DNA from: an uncultured Paraglaciecola sp. | GTDB lineage: Bacteria > Pseudomonadota > Gammaproteobacteria > Enterobacterales > Alteromonadaceae | NCBI RefSeq assembly: GCF_937123705.1 | Contig: NZ_CAKZKO010000139.1 | Location: forward strand, 62,001-126,000 | DNA length: 64,000 nucleotides | Direction of reading: 5' to 3' | In this document: in pieces, positions 45,697 to 56,528 of the stretch | Numbering within the stretch: position 1 is the first letter of the stretch | Layout of the letters: every line of letters starts with the position of its first letter | Made by a program: the position numbers and the translations under genes | Notes under the pieces: model-generated | What the model saw: only the letters and a program-made list of their open reading frames with translations | Databases searched by the model: none | What the model was told of the DNA's origin: nothing

Positions 45697-48399
45697 TTAG
45701 CTCAATTTGCCATGGCACTGTTTATACTTTTTGCCCGAACCACAAGGGCAAGGATCGTTACGCCCTACTTTAGGACCTTGGCGTGGTGGTGGCGCGGCAG
45801 CAGGTTTAGTTTCACCGGCTGAGGCAGCTTCGTGTTCGAAGTTCTTGGGGGTGTTATCAGCTTGACGTCTTTGCTCTTCTACCGCTTCTACGTCTTCTTG
45901 CGCCTTAACTTGCACCTTACTTAAAATCGTCACCACTTCGACTTTAAGGGCTTCTAACATCTCAGAGAACAGTTCAAAAGATTCACGTTTGTATTCTTGT
46001 TTAGGGTTTTTCTGTGCGTAGCCACGTAAATGAATGCCCTGACGCAAATGATCCATTGCTGCCAAGTGTTCTTTCCAATGACTATCAAGATTCTGCAACA
46101 TCACAGCTTTTTCGAACTGCCTGATCACATCAGGGCCCACAATCTCTTCTTTGGCTTTATAGGCCGCAGCAACTTGCTCTTGAACGCGTTCACGAAGTTT
46201 TTCTTCGTATAATTTATCGTCTTCATCTAACCATTGCTGCACCGGCATCTCGGTTAAAAACTCTGCTTTGAAACGTTCTTCAAGACCAGCTACATCCCAC
46301 ATTTCTTCTAAGGACTGTGGGGGAATATATTGGTCAAGAATACCATTAACCACATCTTCACGGATCACCGCTATGGTGTCGCTGATCTCGCCTTCTTCGA
46401 GTAACTCGTTGCGCTGCTCGTAAATCACTTTACGTTGATCGTTGGCTACATCATCATACTCAAGCAGTTGCTTACGCATATCGAAGTTACGGCCTTCCAC
46501 TTTACGTTGTGCGTTTTCGATGGCCCGCGTTACCCAAGGGTGTTCGATGGCTTCGCCACGCTCCATCCCTAAACGTTTCATCATATTGCCCATTTTTTCA
46601 GAGGCAAATATACGCATTAATGCATCGTCTAAAGACAAGTAAAAACGTGAAGACCCTGCATCACCTTGACGACCTGAACGACCTCGTAACTGGTTATCAA
46701 TACGGCGTGATTCATGACGCTCGGTACCTATGATATGTAAACCACCCGAGGCGAGAACAGCCTCGTGAGCCACTTTCCATTCTTCTTTGATTTTTTCAAC
46801 TTTGCTTGGCTTAGGATCGTGAATTTTGTCAATCTCTGCCTGCCAGTTACCACCTAACACGATATCGGTACCACGACCTGCCATGTTAGTGGCTATGGTA
46901 ATAGCGCCTGGCTTACCTGCTTGTGAAATAATATCTGCTTCTTGCTCATGGAATTTGGCGTTTAATACTTTGTGAGCAATTTTTTGCTTTTTCAGAATAC
47001 TTGAAATCAACTCTGAGTTTTCGATAGACACTGTCCCCACTAATGCAGGCTGCCCACGTTTTACGCAATCTTGAATATCTTCTACAATGGCTTCGTATTT
47101 TTCTTCGGCCGTTAAGAAAATCAAATCCGCCTTATCATCACGCACCATAGGTTTGTTGGTGGGGATAACCACAGTATCTAAGCCGTAGATACTTTGAAAT
47201 TCAAAGGCTTCGGTATCGGCTGTACCTGTCATACCAGAGAGTTTGTCGTACAAACGGAAATAGTTTTGGAAAGTAATGGACGCTAATGTTTGGTTTTCAT
47301 TTTGAATATTAACGCCTTCTTTGGCTTCTACCGCTTGATGCAAACCTTCAGACCAACGTCGACCTTCCATAGTACGGCCAGTATGCTCATCAACAATCAC
47401 AATTTCGTTGTCTTTTACTATGTAATCGACATCTTTTGCAAACAGTTTGTGGGCTTTCAAGGCCGCATTAACATGATGCAATAAGGAAATGTGAGCCGCA
47501 GCAAAAAGTGACTCATCCTCTGCTAAAATGCTTTCTCGCTTCAGTATTTCTTCAACAAACAATTGACCATTTTCGGTAAGGTGGATCTGCTTACCTTTCT
47601 CATCAATAGTGTAGTGACCGTCACCGGTTTCCCCTTCTTCATCTTCTTTATCTTGCTTAGCAAGCTCAGGAATGATGACGTTTATTTTACGGTACAACTC
47701 AGAGCTATCTTCAGCTTGTCCTGAGATGATCAAAGGCGTACGGGCTTCATCGATAAGGATTGAGTCTACTTCATCGATTACCGCAAAATGGAGTGATTTT
47801 TGTACCCGATCTTCAGGGCTAAATGCCATATTGTCACGAAGATAATCGAATCCAAACTCGTTGTTAGTCCCATAGGTAATATCCGCTGCATAGGCCGCTT
47901 TCTTCTGGTCATGGCTCATACCGGGTATGTTACAACCAACAGTTAACCCCAAAAATTCAAATAACGGGCGACTCCAATCCGCATCACGACTGGCGAGATA
48001 GTCATTAACAGTAATAACATGTACGCCTTTACCCGAAATAGCATTAAGGTAAGAAGGCAAGGTTGAGGTCAAGGTTTTACCTTCACCAGTACGCATCTCA
48101 GCGATTTCACCTAAATGTAATACTTGGCCACCGAGCATTTGCACATCAAAATGACGCATCCCATAGACTCGCTTACTTGCCTCGCGCACTACCGCAAAGG
48201 CTTCCACCATAATATCTTCGGTGGTTTGGTTTTCTTCTAAACGCTGTTTGAACTCGCTAGTTTTATCTTTAAGCTGTTCGTCTGTTAGGGCTTCATATTC
48301 AGTTTCTAGTTGATTGATTAGATCAACAGACTTGCCGAGCTTTTTTATTGTTCGGTCATTTCGACTGCCGAAAATTTTGGTGAAAATACTAGAAAACAT
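45697..48399 (-). CDS. secA: Preprotein translocase ATPase SecA
   Basis: The motor that pushes unfolded proteins through SecYEG. It has 900 residues, the full family length. The Walker A region is [10 protein letters not shown] (near residues 101-110) and the B motif is [34 protein letters not shown] and [20 protein letters not shown] part forms the second helicase domain. The C-terminal zinc motif C-x-C-x8-C-H is intact ([16 protein letters not shown]) and binds SecB. E. coli's upstream regulator secM is absent; an M23 peptidase gene with its own terminator stands there. Confidence 0.98.
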   Translation of the reverse strand: MFSSIFTKIFGSRNDRTIKKLGKSVDLINQLETEYEALTDEQLKDKTSEFKQRLEENQTTEDIMVEAFAVVREASKRVYGMRHFDVQMLGGQVLHLGEIAEMRTGEGKTLTSTLPSYLNAISGKGVHVITVNDYLASRDADWSRPLFEFLGLTVGCNIPGMSHDQKKAAYAADITYGTNNEFGFDYLRDNMAFSPEDRVQKSLHFAVIDEVDSILIDEARTPLIISGQAEDSSELYRKINVIIPELAKQDKEDEEGETGDGHYTIDEKGKQIHLTENGQLFVEEILKRESILAEDESLFAAAHISLLHHVNAALKAHKLFAKDVDYIVKDNEIVIVDEHTGRTMEGRRWSEGLHQAVEAKEGVNIQNENQTLASITFQNYFRLYDKLSGMTGTADTEAFEFQSIYGLDTVVIPTNKPMVRDDKADLIFLTAEEKYEAIVEDIQDCVKRGQPALVGTVSIENSELISSILKKQKIAHKVLNAKFHEQEADIISQAGKPGAITIATNMAGRGTDIVLGGNWQAEIDKIHDPKPSKVEKIKEEWKVAHEAVLASGGLHIIGTERHESRRIDNQLRGRSGRQGDAGSSRFYLSLDDALMRIFASEKMGNMMKRLGMERGEAIEHPWVTRAIENAQRKVEGRNFDMRKQLLEYDDVANDQRKVIYEQRNELLEEGEISDTIAVIREDVVNGILDQYIPPQSLEEMWDVAGLEERFKAEFLTEMPVQQWLDEDDKLYEEKLRERVQEQVAAAYKAKEEIVGPDVIRQFEKAVMLQNLDSHWKEHLAAMDHLRQGIHLRGYAQKNPKQEYKRESFELFSEMLEALKVEVVTILSKVQVKAQEDVEAVEEQRRQADNTPKNFEHEAASAGETKPAAAPPPRQGPKVGRNDPCPCGSGKKYKQCHGKLS

Positions 48400-48476
48400 C
48401 GATTTAAAGCTTCCAATCTAAGTAATTAATAATTCGAATTGCGCACTTTTTGTGAACAAACCCTGTGGTTAAATAA

Positions 48477-48504
48477 AAACAATCGGCCTTAAGGCCGATT
48501 GTTT
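48477..48504 (-). terminator. Strong terminator between the M23 peptidase gene and secA
   Basis: A perfect 28-bp palindrome (two 14-base arms around CCTTAAGG) is followed on the minus strand by a T-rich run. It starts 26 nt after the M23 stop, so secA (start 48399) should have its own promoter. Confidence 0.88.
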
Positions 48505-48529
48505 AGTAAACTTTGTTACTCCTGAAATG

Positions 48530-49438
48530 CTAGGAGCGTTTGCGATACACGTATGGCAAAGGATCTTGCTGTTTACCCTTGCGTATCACTTCGTAATGCA
48601 CATGTGCGCCAGTTGAGCGCCCTGTGTTACCCATAACTGCAATATGCTGCCCTTTGGTGACAACATCTCCGATCTTAACATTAATTCCTTTATTGTGTCC
48701 GTAACGAGTAACTAATCCATCACCGTGGTCGATTTCAACTAACTCGCCATAACCATAACGAGAGCCAGACCAGGTGATAATGCCAGCACCTGTAGCCAGC
48801 ACGGGCTCTCCTTCCTTACCAGCAAAATCAAGCCCTTTGTGCATAGCAGGCTTGCCGGTAAAGGGATCTTTACGAACCCCATAATATGAAGATAACCACC
48901 CAGAGGAGATTGGCTTACCTGCTAATCTTCGCTCCTGTTCTATATGGTGACTAAACATGATAGATTCAAGAGCATTAAGCTCTTGGCTTTTATTTTCAAT
49001 TTGTTCAAGCATAGCGCCAATTTTCGAAAGCAATTGGTCCTGTTCATGTCCTTCAACTGCACTATTAGCAATCAAGGCTTCATTACTTGGTGTATGTGTA
49101 AAACTGAATTCTTCTGGACTGAGGTTTGCTTGTTCAACTAAACGAGCGCCCAATGCATCTAAATGATGTATTTGACTCTGCATTTCAGCCAATTTTTGCA
49201 TCACACCTATCATTCGCTGTTCGGTAGATAATTTAAGCTGGTTCACTTCAGAGGCTTGATGATCGAGCCCCGATTGCGCAAGCTGAAGCCTAGTGATGTT
49301 TTCTTCTGGAGAATGGGTTGAACGACTTGATACAAGAAATAAACCACAAGTAGCAAGCAGCGCTAACAGCAATTTTCGCTTACCTATGTTCAGCACAAAG
49401 CGCGCCTGATTACTTTTAAAGAGTAACGTTAACTTCAT
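48530..49438 (-). CDS. M23 family metallopeptidase (LytM/EnvC-like)
   Basis: Envelope protein of 302 residues with an N-terminal membrane segment (about 21-40), a coiled-coil-rich middle (about 50-160) and a C-terminal LytM domain (about 180-290). The zinc ligands are intact: MHKGLDFAG with the first H and D, and the TGAHVHYE motif. It is therefore probably an active endopeptidase on peptidoglycan, unlike degenerate EnvC or NlpD. It occupies the lpxC-secA interval held by secM in enterobacteria. A terminator follows. Confidence 0.87.
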   Translation of the reverse strand: MKLTLLFKSNQARFVLNIGKRKLLLALLATCGLFLVSSRSTHSPEENITRLQLAQSGLDHQASEVNQLKLSTEQRMIGVMQKLAEMQSQIHHLDALGARLVEQANLSPEEFSFTHTPSNEALIANSAVEGHEQDQLLSKIGAMLEQIENKSQELNALESIMFSHHIEQERRLAGKPISSGWLSSYYGVRKDPFTGKPAMHKGLDFAGKEGEPVLATGAGIITWSGSRYGYGELVEIDHGDGLVTRYGHNKGINVKIGDVVTKGQHIAVMGNTGRSTGAHVHYEVIRKGKQQDPLPYVYRKRS

Positions 49439-49734
49439 TACTATTGACTACCTTTTCAACATGGACTCAATATTAAACTAAGCTTAATTCACTAAAACAA
49501 AAACCTAAAGCATTTGTAGGTATGCCTATCACAACATAGTGTTGAGCCTTTCATACCTTACAGAACACTTGGCACATCTAACTAGTATTCAATCAACAAT
49601 AGAGATGACGCTATTTAGCGTATTGATTTTCAACTACAAACAATAACATAGTGTGTGAACAAATATTATTGATTAGTTTACAAAAACGACGATTTCACCA
49701 ATCCATTCGCTTACCAGTGAAAAGAAAAGCAGTA
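49439..49734. other. Intergenic region between lpxC and the M23 gene, with nested hairpin
   Basis: No gene is seen. AGGTATG (49518-49524) and CATACCT (49552-49558) enclose CAACA-tag-TGTTG (49532-49544), a nested hairpin of unknown role. A smaller stem, ACGCT/AGCGT, is at 49608-49621. The region should contain the promoter of the M23 gene, but I could not fix it. Confidence 0.4.
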
Positions 49735-50649
49735 TTAGTTTGTCAATAATGCTGATGCAAAACGGATAGGCATCTCTTCTGGTGTGTCATAGCTAACAAA
49801 TTCCCAACAGGCTTTATTTTGTAACAACGCATTCAGCAATTTGTTATTTAAGCCATGCCCTGTTTTATAAGCCACAAGTTCACCAATAATACTATGACCA
49901 CCTAGATACAAATCGCCTATTGCGTCAAGGATTTTGTGCTTCAAGAATTCATCTGAATAACGCAACCCTTCAGGGTTAAGTACACGATACTCGTCTAGGG
50001 CTACTGCATTTTCCATGCTGCCACCCAATGCTAAATTGTGTGAGTTCATGAATTCAAGATCTTTCATAAAACCGAAAGTCCGGGCGCGGCTTACTTCGTC
50101 TACATAAGAGGATGAATCAAAATCTAGCACCATATGTTGACGAGTTTCACTGATCACTGGATGTTCAAAATCAATTCTAAAATCTACTCTAAAGCCATCG
50201 TAAGGACGCAGCTGGGCCCATTTGTCACCGTCTTCAACCTTGATCGCTTTCTTGATTTTTATAAACTGTTTGGGTGCATTGATTTCGGCAATGCCTGCAG
50301 ACTGAAGCAAAAAGATAAAAGGACTAGCGCTACCATCCATAATAGGTAGCTCATCACTATCCACTTCTACGATAATGTTGTCTATACCTAATCCTGCCAA
50401 AGCAGAAGCTAAGTGTTCAACTGTAGAAATCGTCGCACCTTGGGCGTTACTGATGCAGGTACACAGCATAGTATCGCCCACAGCGTCTGCGCGAGCGGGT
50501 ATATCGGCATAAGGCTCAAGGTCAACGCGGCGAAATACTATACCTGTATTCGCGGGCGCTGGACGGAGAGTCATAGTGACCTTGTCACCTTTATGCAGAC
50601 CAATCCCTGTCTCTTGTACAGATTGTTTGATGGTGCGTTGTTTAATCAT
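49735..50649 (-). CDS. lpxC: UDP-3-O-acyl-N-acetylglucosamine deacetylase
   Basis: First committed step of lipid A synthesis, a zinc-dependent deacetylase in the cytoplasm. Zinc and active-site residues lie in [30 protein letters not shown] and the following GHSIIGE histidine. It starts [25 protein letters not shown], matching the family. Length is 304 residues. It lies downstream of ftsZ with a consensus promoter in between. Confidence 0.98.
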   Translation of the reverse strand: MIKQRTIKQSVQETGIGLHKGDKVTMTLRPAPANTGIVFRRVDLEPYADIPARADAVGDTMLCTCISNAQGATISTVEHLASALAGLGIDNIIVEVDSDELPIMDGSASPFIFLLQSAGIAEINAPKQFIKIKKAIKVEDGDKWAQLRPYDGFRVDFRIDFEHPVISETRQHMVLDFDSSSYVDEVSRARTFGFMKDLEFMNSHNLALGGSMENAVALDEYRVLNPEGLRYSDEFLKHKILDAIGDLYLGGHSIIGELVAYKTGHGLNNKLLNALLQNKACWEFVSYDTPEEMPIRFASALLTN

Positions 50650-50691
50650 AACCTTTAGCTCAATAGCGTAATGGAATAAAAAGCGGCGCGT

Positions 50692-50720
50692 ATAGTAATA
50701 AAAACACCCTACCTTGTCAA
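50692..50720 (-). promoter_or_regulatory. Sigma-70 promoter of lpxC
   Basis: On the minus strand TTGACA (50720-50715) is followed after exactly 17 bp by TACTAT (50697-50692). The predicted start is near 50685, about 36 nt before the lpxC ATG. Confidence 0.75.
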
Positions 50721-50800
50721 AAAACTGTCATATTTGCCAAAAATAATGGCATTAATCACCGTCTACGACAGATAATCCCGCAATTAATTCACTTTGCTTA

Positions 50801-51973
50801 TTAATCAGCCTGTTTACGCAAGAATGCAGGAATATCTAAATACTCCAAATCATTGCCTTGCTCGGGTTTATCTTCGCTAACTGATACTGTGGCAGGTTCT
50901 GGCATCACACTAGCGCTTGGCATCGCATGGGAACCATTTGCCTGCAGTTTAAATTCATTACTATCTGCAATGACTTTAGTTGTTCTATTAGAGACCAAAG
51001 AAATATCGGGCTTTTTCTCTGCACCAATACCTGTCGCCACAACAGTCACGCGCAACTCGTCGCTCATGTCCATATCAATAACCGTACCTACTACTACAGT
51101 GGCGTTCTCAGAAGCAAAGGCTTTAACAGCATTACCTACGGTTTCAAACTCATCGATAGAGAAATCAGGACCTGCAGTAATATTCACCAATATACCTCTA
51201 GCACCAGATAAATCGATATCTTCTAACAATGGGCAAGCTATAGCACTTTCAGATGCTTCTTCGGCTCTATCTTCACCAGATGCGCTGCCATGTCCCATCA
51301 TAGCGGTACCCATTTCTGACATAACTGTACGTACGTCGGCGAAATCCACATTGATTAAACCAGGACGGGTAATAAGCTCAGCAATACCCTGCACCGCACC
51401 ACTTAAAATATCATTAGCTGCACTAAATGCTTGTAACAAAGGCGTGCCTTTGCCCATGACTTTAAGTAATTTTTCATTGGGGATAGTGATCAAGGAGTCC
51501 ACATACTTAGATAACTCTTCGATACCTTGATCGGCGAAATCAGTGCGTTTTCTTCCTTCAAAAGGGAAAGGCTTAGTCACAACAGATACGGTCAAAATGC
51601 CTAGCTCTTTGGCGACTTTAGCAACTTCTGGTGCCGCACCTGTACCTGTACCACCGCCCATTCCGGCTGTGATAAAAACCATATCAGCGCCTTCAAGACT
51701 CTGCCTTATGGTTTCTCTGTCTTCTTCAGCAGCTTGGCGACCAATATTCGGATTAGCACCAGCACCTAAGCCTTTGGTGACACCCGAACCAATTTGCAAC
51801 GTGACGTTTGCAGAAGAACTGCGTAACACTTGCGCATCAGTATTGATGGCGATAAATTCAACACCTTCAATATTCTGCGTCACCATATGTTCAATTGCAT
51901 TGCCGCCGCCACCGCCAACGCCAATAACCTTAATTACTGCTTCTTCACTATGACTATCCATTAATTCAAACAT
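50801..51973 (-). CDS. ftsZ: Cell division protein FtsZ
   Basis: Tubulin-like GTPase that forms the division ring. The GTP signature GGGTGTGAA is at residues 106-114, with KVIGVGGGGGNA at the N-terminus and the T7 loop (NVDFADVRTVMSE) placing catalytic D residues. A linker of about 50 residues leads to the conserved C-terminal peptide LDIPAFLRKQAD, which binds FtsA and ZipA. Length is 390 residues. GGAGAG precedes the ATG. A 94-nt gap after ftsA may carry an extra promoter, as in E. coli. Confidence 0.98.
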   Translation of the reverse strand: MFELMDSHSEEAVIKVIGVGGGGGNAIEHMVTQNIEGVEFIAINTDAQVLRSSSANVTLQIGSGVTKGLGAGANPNIGRQAAEEDRETIRQSLEGADMVFITAGMGGGTGTGAAPEVAKVAKELGILTVSVVTKPFPFEGRKRTDFADQGIEELSKYVDSLITIPNEKLLKVMGKGTPLLQAFSAANDILSGAVQGIAELITRPGLINVDFADVRTVMSEMGTAMMGHGSASGEDRAEEASESAIACPLLEDIDLSGARGILVNITAGPDFSIDEFETVGNAVKAFASENATVVVGTVIDMDMSDELRVTVVATGIGAEKKPDISLVSNRTTKVIADSNEFKLQANGSHAMPSASVMPEPATVSVSEDKPEQGNDLEYLDIPAFLRKQAD

Positions 51974-52067
51974 TTTTACTCTCCGGTTTGTACATCAAAG
52001 CAGTCAGGATTTCATCCTTGCCTGCTGCCCATTTTTTATCATAAAACTAGCGTTTACTGATCAGTTA

Positions 52068-53297
52068 TTAAAACTCACCTTTAAACCAACTTTGAACTCT
52101 GTGCCATAGGCCATCACTTGCTTTTGTTTTAACCGCAAGTTGGCTAATAACGTGTTCTTTTCCGTATTGCAACAAGCCTACTGCTGTTGCAAACTTTGCA
52201 TCTTCGACATATTCCGACAAACCTTTCATGGCTAAAGGCTCACCTACTCGTACAGGCATCTGAAAAATTTCTTCGGCAAATTCCACTGCCCCTTCCATTT
52301 TTGCTGTACCGCCTGTTAATACTATACCTGCGGCAATTTGTTCTTCGAAGCCACTGGCACGGATCTCATCGTGTACCAGTTCAAACAGTTCCTGATAACG
52401 TGGTTCGATAACCTCTGCCAAAGTATGCCTAGACATGGCTCTGGATGGCCTGCCTCCTACACTATGGACTTCGATATTTTCTTCCATGCTAACCATGTCT
52501 TTTAAGGCACAGGCATGTTTAATTTTTATCTCTTCAGCATGGCTAATCGGTGTGCGAAATATCTTGGCAATATCACTGGTAATTTGATTACCCGCAGCTG
52601 GGATCACTGATGTATGACGGATCGCGCCATCGGTATAAATCACCATATCAATAGTGCCGCCGCCTATATCGACCACACACACACCTAATTCTTTTTCATC
52701 ATCGGTGACAACCGCATAACTTGACGCCAAAGCTGAAAAAATCAATTGGTCTGCCGTTAGATCGCAGCGCTCAACACATTTCACTAGGTTTTTGGCCATA
52801 TCATCGGCGCAGGTAATAATATGCGCTTGGGCTTCCATTCTCACCCCAGACATACCAATAGGGTTTTTAATTCCCTCCTGTACATCTATGGTAAATTCTT
52901 GTGGCAATACGTGTAGCAAACGGCGCTCTGCGGCTATGGGTACAGATCGGGCCGCATGTACCACATTATCCACATCTTCTTGAGTCACTTCTTGGTTGTT
53001 AATAGGTACCATGCCACTTTCGTTTTGACATTTTACGTGACGTCCCGAAATTGACATAAATACAGAAGACACACTGCAATCAGCCATCAGTTCCATTTCG
53101 TGCACCGCGCGTTTAACCGATTGCACCACTAAGTTGAGGTCGTTTACGCCCCCTTTATCCATACCTTTAGCCGAATGACTGCCTACGCCAACTACGCTAA
53201 TGGAGTTGTCGTCTAATAGCTCGCCTACTACGGCTTTAACATTACTGGTGCCTATGTCTAAGCCAACAATTAACTTTCTTTCAGTACCCTTAGACAT
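52068..53297 (-). CDS. ftsA: Cell division protein FtsA
   Basis: Actin-like protein that anchors FtsZ to the membrane. The ATP site is seen in VGLDIGTSNVKAVVGE near the N-terminus and CVVDIGGGTIDM in the middle. The C-terminal helix LWHRVQSWFKGEF is the membrane-binding amphipathic tail. I chose ATG 53297 (409 codons), with GAGAG about 9 nt upstream; a TTG at 53306 abuts that site and is unlikely. The ftsQ stop lies 74 nt upstream. Confidence 0.96.
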   Translation of the reverse strand: MSKGTERKLIVGLDIGTSNVKAVVGELLDDNSISVVGVGSHSAKGMDKGGVNDLNLVVQSVKRAVHEMELMADCSVSSVFMSISGRHVKCQNESGMVPINNQEVTQEDVDNVVHAARSVPIAAERRLLHVLPQEFTIDVQEGIKNPIGMSGVRMEAQAHIITCADDMAKNLVKCVERCDLTADQLIFSALASSYAVVTDDEKELGVCVVDIGGGTIDMVIYTDGAIRHTSVIPAAGNQITSDIAKIFRTPISHAEEIKIKHACALKDMVSMEENIEVHSVGGRPSRAMSRHTLAEVIEPRYQELFELVHDEIRASGFEEQIAAGIVLTGGTAKMEGAVEFAEEIFQMPVRVGEPLAMKGLSEYVEDAKFATAVGLLQYGKEHVISQLAVKTKASDGLWHRVQSWFKGEF

Positions 53298-53371
53298 TTT
53301 CGCCAACTCTCACAATGATCACACTCACGTTAATTTAATCTCTTATTATGCAGTTGTTACTCTGCTTTATT

Positions 53372-54130
53372 TCATGCTGCTTTATCTAGTGTTTTCCAAC
53401 CTACTGCTAATCCTGTGTCATAGCGTAAATCAACATAGTCCACTTGTTTTTCTTGCTGCGAAATCAGCGGTAAAAGATCCACAAATCGCTGCAACCTTCC
53501 AATAAACTCAGTACGACCCAAATTTAGCTTGATACCGTTATTTAACTGCACATTCCATGCAAAACGCTCACTCAAAAACATTTCTACAATGTACAGATTT
53601 GATGTTTCCAACAAAGACTGCATATTGCGATACCCCTGTAATGCCGTTTGTTCACTTCCGCCTGGGCCGTATAAATTCGGTAAGGTTATTTTTTCCGTCA
53701 AATCAGCGGGGCTAAGCTGCGCATTAAAGGCATCACCATATTGATTCAATAGCATATCGCCATTCCAAATTGCCGCAGGCTGTTGTTCCACTACAAAAAT
53801 TTCTAAACCACTAGGCCAACGCTTTCGCACAGAAGCACGATAAACCCAAGGCATAGCTTCAACCATTTGATGAGTTTGATTGACATCCAACTCAAAAAAG
53901 CTACCTGGCTGGGATTTTTTGATCAGGCTTTCTATCTGTTGATCATCAATAAATATTCTGTCACCAGACACCACTATTTGTTGCACTGGCGCTTGTTGTT
54001 CGTCTTCCAACCAAATGTTCAATTTAAATACTGCATACCCTAGCGCCAACAACAAACAGATAAAAAACATCAGCCCAATAAAAAATTGTGCACTTTTTTG
54101 TGGTTTATCTAATGTTGGCAAATCACTCAT
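53372..54130 (-). CDS. ftsQ: Cell division protein FtsQ
   Basis: Bitopic divisome protein linking early and late components through FtsB and FtsL. It has a short cytoplasmic tail and a membrane helix at about residues 16-35. A POTRA domain (about 45-115, with FFELDVNQTHQMVEAMPWV) and the beta domain follow (RKRWPSGLEIFVVEQQPAA, then NGIKLNLGRTEFIGRLQRF). Length is 252 residues. It overlaps ddlB by 4 nt. Confidence 0.95.
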   Translation of the reverse strand: MSDLPTLDKPQKSAQFFIGLMFFICLLLALGYAVFKLNIWLEDEQQAPVQQIVVSGDRIFIDDQQIESLIKKSQPGSFFELDVNQTHQMVEAMPWVYRASVRKRWPSGLEIFVVEQQPAAIWNGDMLLNQYGDAFNAQLSPADLTEKITLPNLYGPGGSEQTALQGYRNMQSLLETSNLYIVEMFLSERFAWNVQLNNGIKLNLGRTEFIGRLQRFVDLLPLISQQEKQVDYVDLRYDTGLAVGWKTLDKAA

Positions 54131-55077
54131 CGGCCTACCTCAGCGGTCTGAAGCACAGCCAAAGACAACTCGGCAAAGCTCATTCCAGATTGTTTTGCCG
54201 CCAAAGGCACTAAACTTTTTTCAGTCATACCCGGTACAGTATTCGCCTCTAGTAAATAGAAACGACCTAGTTTGTCTTGCATAAAATCTACCCGTCCCCA
54301 GCCCGAACCGGCTAAGGCATCAAAAGCTTCAAGGGCCAACTCACCTAATTTCGCTTCTAACTCTTCAGACAAACCACTTGGGCAGCGATACACTGTACTA
54401 TCCGCCTGATATTTTGCGGTGTAATCATAAAATTCACGAGGGGTGGACATACTGATAGACGGCAAAGCCTTACCATTAAGTATGCTAACTGTGTATTCAG
54501 AACCATGAATGAACTGCTCTATCAAGACTTTATCATCGTATTTAAAGGCGTCTTGAACCGCAGTTTCTAATTGTGATGCACTATTTACTTTGGCCATACC
54601 TATGCTGGAACCTTCCTGCGCAGGTTTAACCATCACCTCATTCCCCAAGTCGGCCATTATAGCCTCGCAAGATCCCGCATCAAAGCTTCTTTTGTCAGCT
54701 ATTTTATATTTTGCTGTGGGTAGCCCTAAACTTTGCCATACCTGCTTGCTACGAATTTTATCCATGCACAAAGCCGAGCCAAGTACACCGGTTCCAGAAT
54801 AAGGTATATTAAGTTGTTGCAGCGCACCTTGTAGCGAACCATCTTCACCACCACGACCATGCAGTACTATCACCACTCGTTGAATTTTTTGCTCCAAAAG
54901 CAGAGTTAAAGGCTGTTCTGCCGGATCAAAGGCGTGAGCATCCACTCCCAATTCAAGCAACCCTTTTAATACGGCCTTACCCGAATTTAGCGAGACGTCT
55001 CGTTCGGCAGAATCGCCACCAAACATTACCGCAACTTTGCCGTATTGGCGCGCCGAAGTGAGTTGTTGTTTACTCAC
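54127..55077 (-). CDS. ddlB: D-alanine--D-alanine ligase
   Basis: ATP-grasp enzyme making D-Ala-D-Ala for the peptidoglycan stem. Conserved parts are [16 protein letters not shown] near the N-terminus, [30 protein letters not shown], and the catalytic [18 protein letters not shown] at the C-terminus. The start is GTG 55077, overlapping the murC stop (GTGA). Length is 316 residues. The murC-ddlB-ftsQ position identifies it as the DdlB type. Confidence 0.96.
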   Translation of the reverse strand: MSKQQLTSARQYGKVAVMFGGDSAERDVSLNSGKAVLKGLLELGVDAHAFDPAEQPLTLLLEQKIQRVVIVLHGRGGEDGSLQGALQQLNIPYSGTGVLGSALCMDKIRSKQVWQSLGLPTAKYKIADKRSFDAGSCEAIMADLGNEVMVKPAQEGSSIGMAKVNSASQLETAVQDAFKYDDKVLIEQFIHGSEYTVSILNGKALPSISMSTPREFYDYTAKYQADSTVYRCPSGLSEELEAKLGELALEAFDALAGSGWGRVDFMQDKLGRFYLLEANTVPGMTEKSLVPLAAKQSGMSFAELSLAVLQTAEVGR

Positions 55078-56528
55078 GACTCTAACCCTTTACTTAAAAT
55101 TGCAGGCTCTAATTGGCTGCTTTGTAGAAACTTCGCAATTTGACCAATATTGCCAGCTCCTTGAGTGAGCACTATATCTTGGTCACTCAAGCTTTCGGCT
55201 AACAGTTTGGGAAGTTCATTAATACTCGACACATAAATTGGCTCTAATTGTCCACGTTGACGAATTGAGCGGCACAAAGAACGGCTATCGGCACCATCGA
55301 TTGCTTCTTCGCCGGCGGAATACACTTCGAGTAATAACAACACATCCACTTGTGATAACACTTCAACAAAATCTTCATATAAATCGCGGGTGCGGGTATA
55401 TCTGTGAGGCTGATAAGCCATCACTAAGCGTCTATCTGGCCAGTTGTTTCTGGCTACGGCTATAGTAGCGGCCACTTCTGTTGGGTGATGACCATAATCA
55501 TCAATTAAAATCGCTTGGCCTTTAGATGTGGCATAATCACCTAAAAACTCGAAGCGACGACCGATCCCCGAAAATCCTGCTAATGCTTGCACAATAGAAT
55601 TGTCGTCTAGCCCTTCATCCGTGGCCACGGCAATAGCAGCCAAGGAATTCAACACATTATGCTGGCCTGGAATATTTACCCTTATGCTAAGTGCCGGCAA
55701 GCCCTCGCGCAGCACATCAAACGTACTCTGATTAAACCCTAACTGAATATTTACCGCCCGCACATCGGCTTGCTCAGAGACACCGTAGGTCAAGTACTTG
55801 CGCCCCACTCTTGGTAACAACTGTTGAATAACTGGGTCGTCAATGCACAACACCGCTAGGCCATAAAAAGGCAAGTTATGGAGAAAATCAATATAAGTAT
55901 CTTGCATCTTCTGGAAATCACCTTGGTAGGTTTCCATATGATCCGCTTCAATATTCGTGACCACAGACACCATAGGTTGCAGATGTACAAAAGAAGCGTC
56001 GCTTTCATCTGCTTCGGCAATCAAATATTGGCTATCGCCTAACCTTGCATTAGTACCAGCACTGTTTAACAAGCCGCCAATGACAAAAGTAGGATCAAGT
56101 TTTGCTTCAGCAAATATGGTAGCAAGCAAACTCGTTGTGGTGGTTTTACCATGAGTGCCTGCAACCGCAATACCATGACGAAAACGCATTAATTCTGCCA
56201 ACATTTCGGCGCGACGAATAACCGGAATACGCTTGTGGTTGGCGGCGATAATTTCAGGATTACTTTGATCAATGGCGCTAGAAACTACTACCACATTGGC
56301 CAGCTCTATATTGCTAGCCAGGTGGCCAAAATAAATGGTCGCCCCTAAATCTTGTAACCTTTGCGTCATCCCATTAGGCTGACGATCAGAGCCAGAAATA
56401 CTGTAGCCTTCATTGGCCAACACCTCTGCAATGCCACCCATGCCAGCACCACCTATGCCCACAAAGTGAATATGCTTAATACGGCGCATTTCTGGTACGT
56501 GATAATGGGCGGGGGATTCTAAATTCAT
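55074..56528 (-). CDS. murC: UDP-N-acetylmuramate--L-alanine ligase
   Basis: Adds L-alanine to UDP-MurNAc. The Rossmann part [16 protein letters not shown], the ATP loop [14 protein letters not shown] and [13 protein letters not shown] are all present, and [10 protein letters not shown] marks the C-terminal domain. Length is 484 residues. It overlaps murG upstream and ddlB downstream by 4 nt each. Confidence 0.98.
   Translation of the reverse strand: MNLESPAHYHVPEMRRIKHIHFVGIGGAGMGGIAEVLANEGYSISGSDRQPNGMTQRLQDLGATIYFGHLASNIELANVVVVSSAIDQSNPEIIAANHKRIPVIRRAEMLAELMRFRHGIAVAGTHGKTTTTSLLATIFAEAKLDPTFVIGGLLNSAGTNARLGDSQYLIAEADESDASFVHLQPMVSVVTNIEADHMETYQGDFQKMQDTYIDFLHNLPFYGLAVLCIDDPVIQQLLPRVGRKYLTYGVSEQADVRAVNIQLGFNQSTFDVLREGLPALSIRVNIPGQHNVLNSLAAIAVATDEGLDDNSIVQALAGFSGIGRRFEFLGDYATSKGQAILIDDYGHHPTEVAATIAVARNNWPDRRLVMAYQPHRYTRTRDLYEDFVEVLSQVDVLLLLEVYSAGEEAIDGADSRSLCRSIRQRGQLEPIYVSSINELPKLLAESLSDQDIVLTQGAGNIGQIAKFLQSSQLEPAILSKGLES

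Noticed and set aside
50853..51530. 225-codon open frame on the plus strand inside ftsZ
   Set aside because: Fully antisense to ftsZ. The length follows from the codon usage of ftsZ, and no domain is recognisable.
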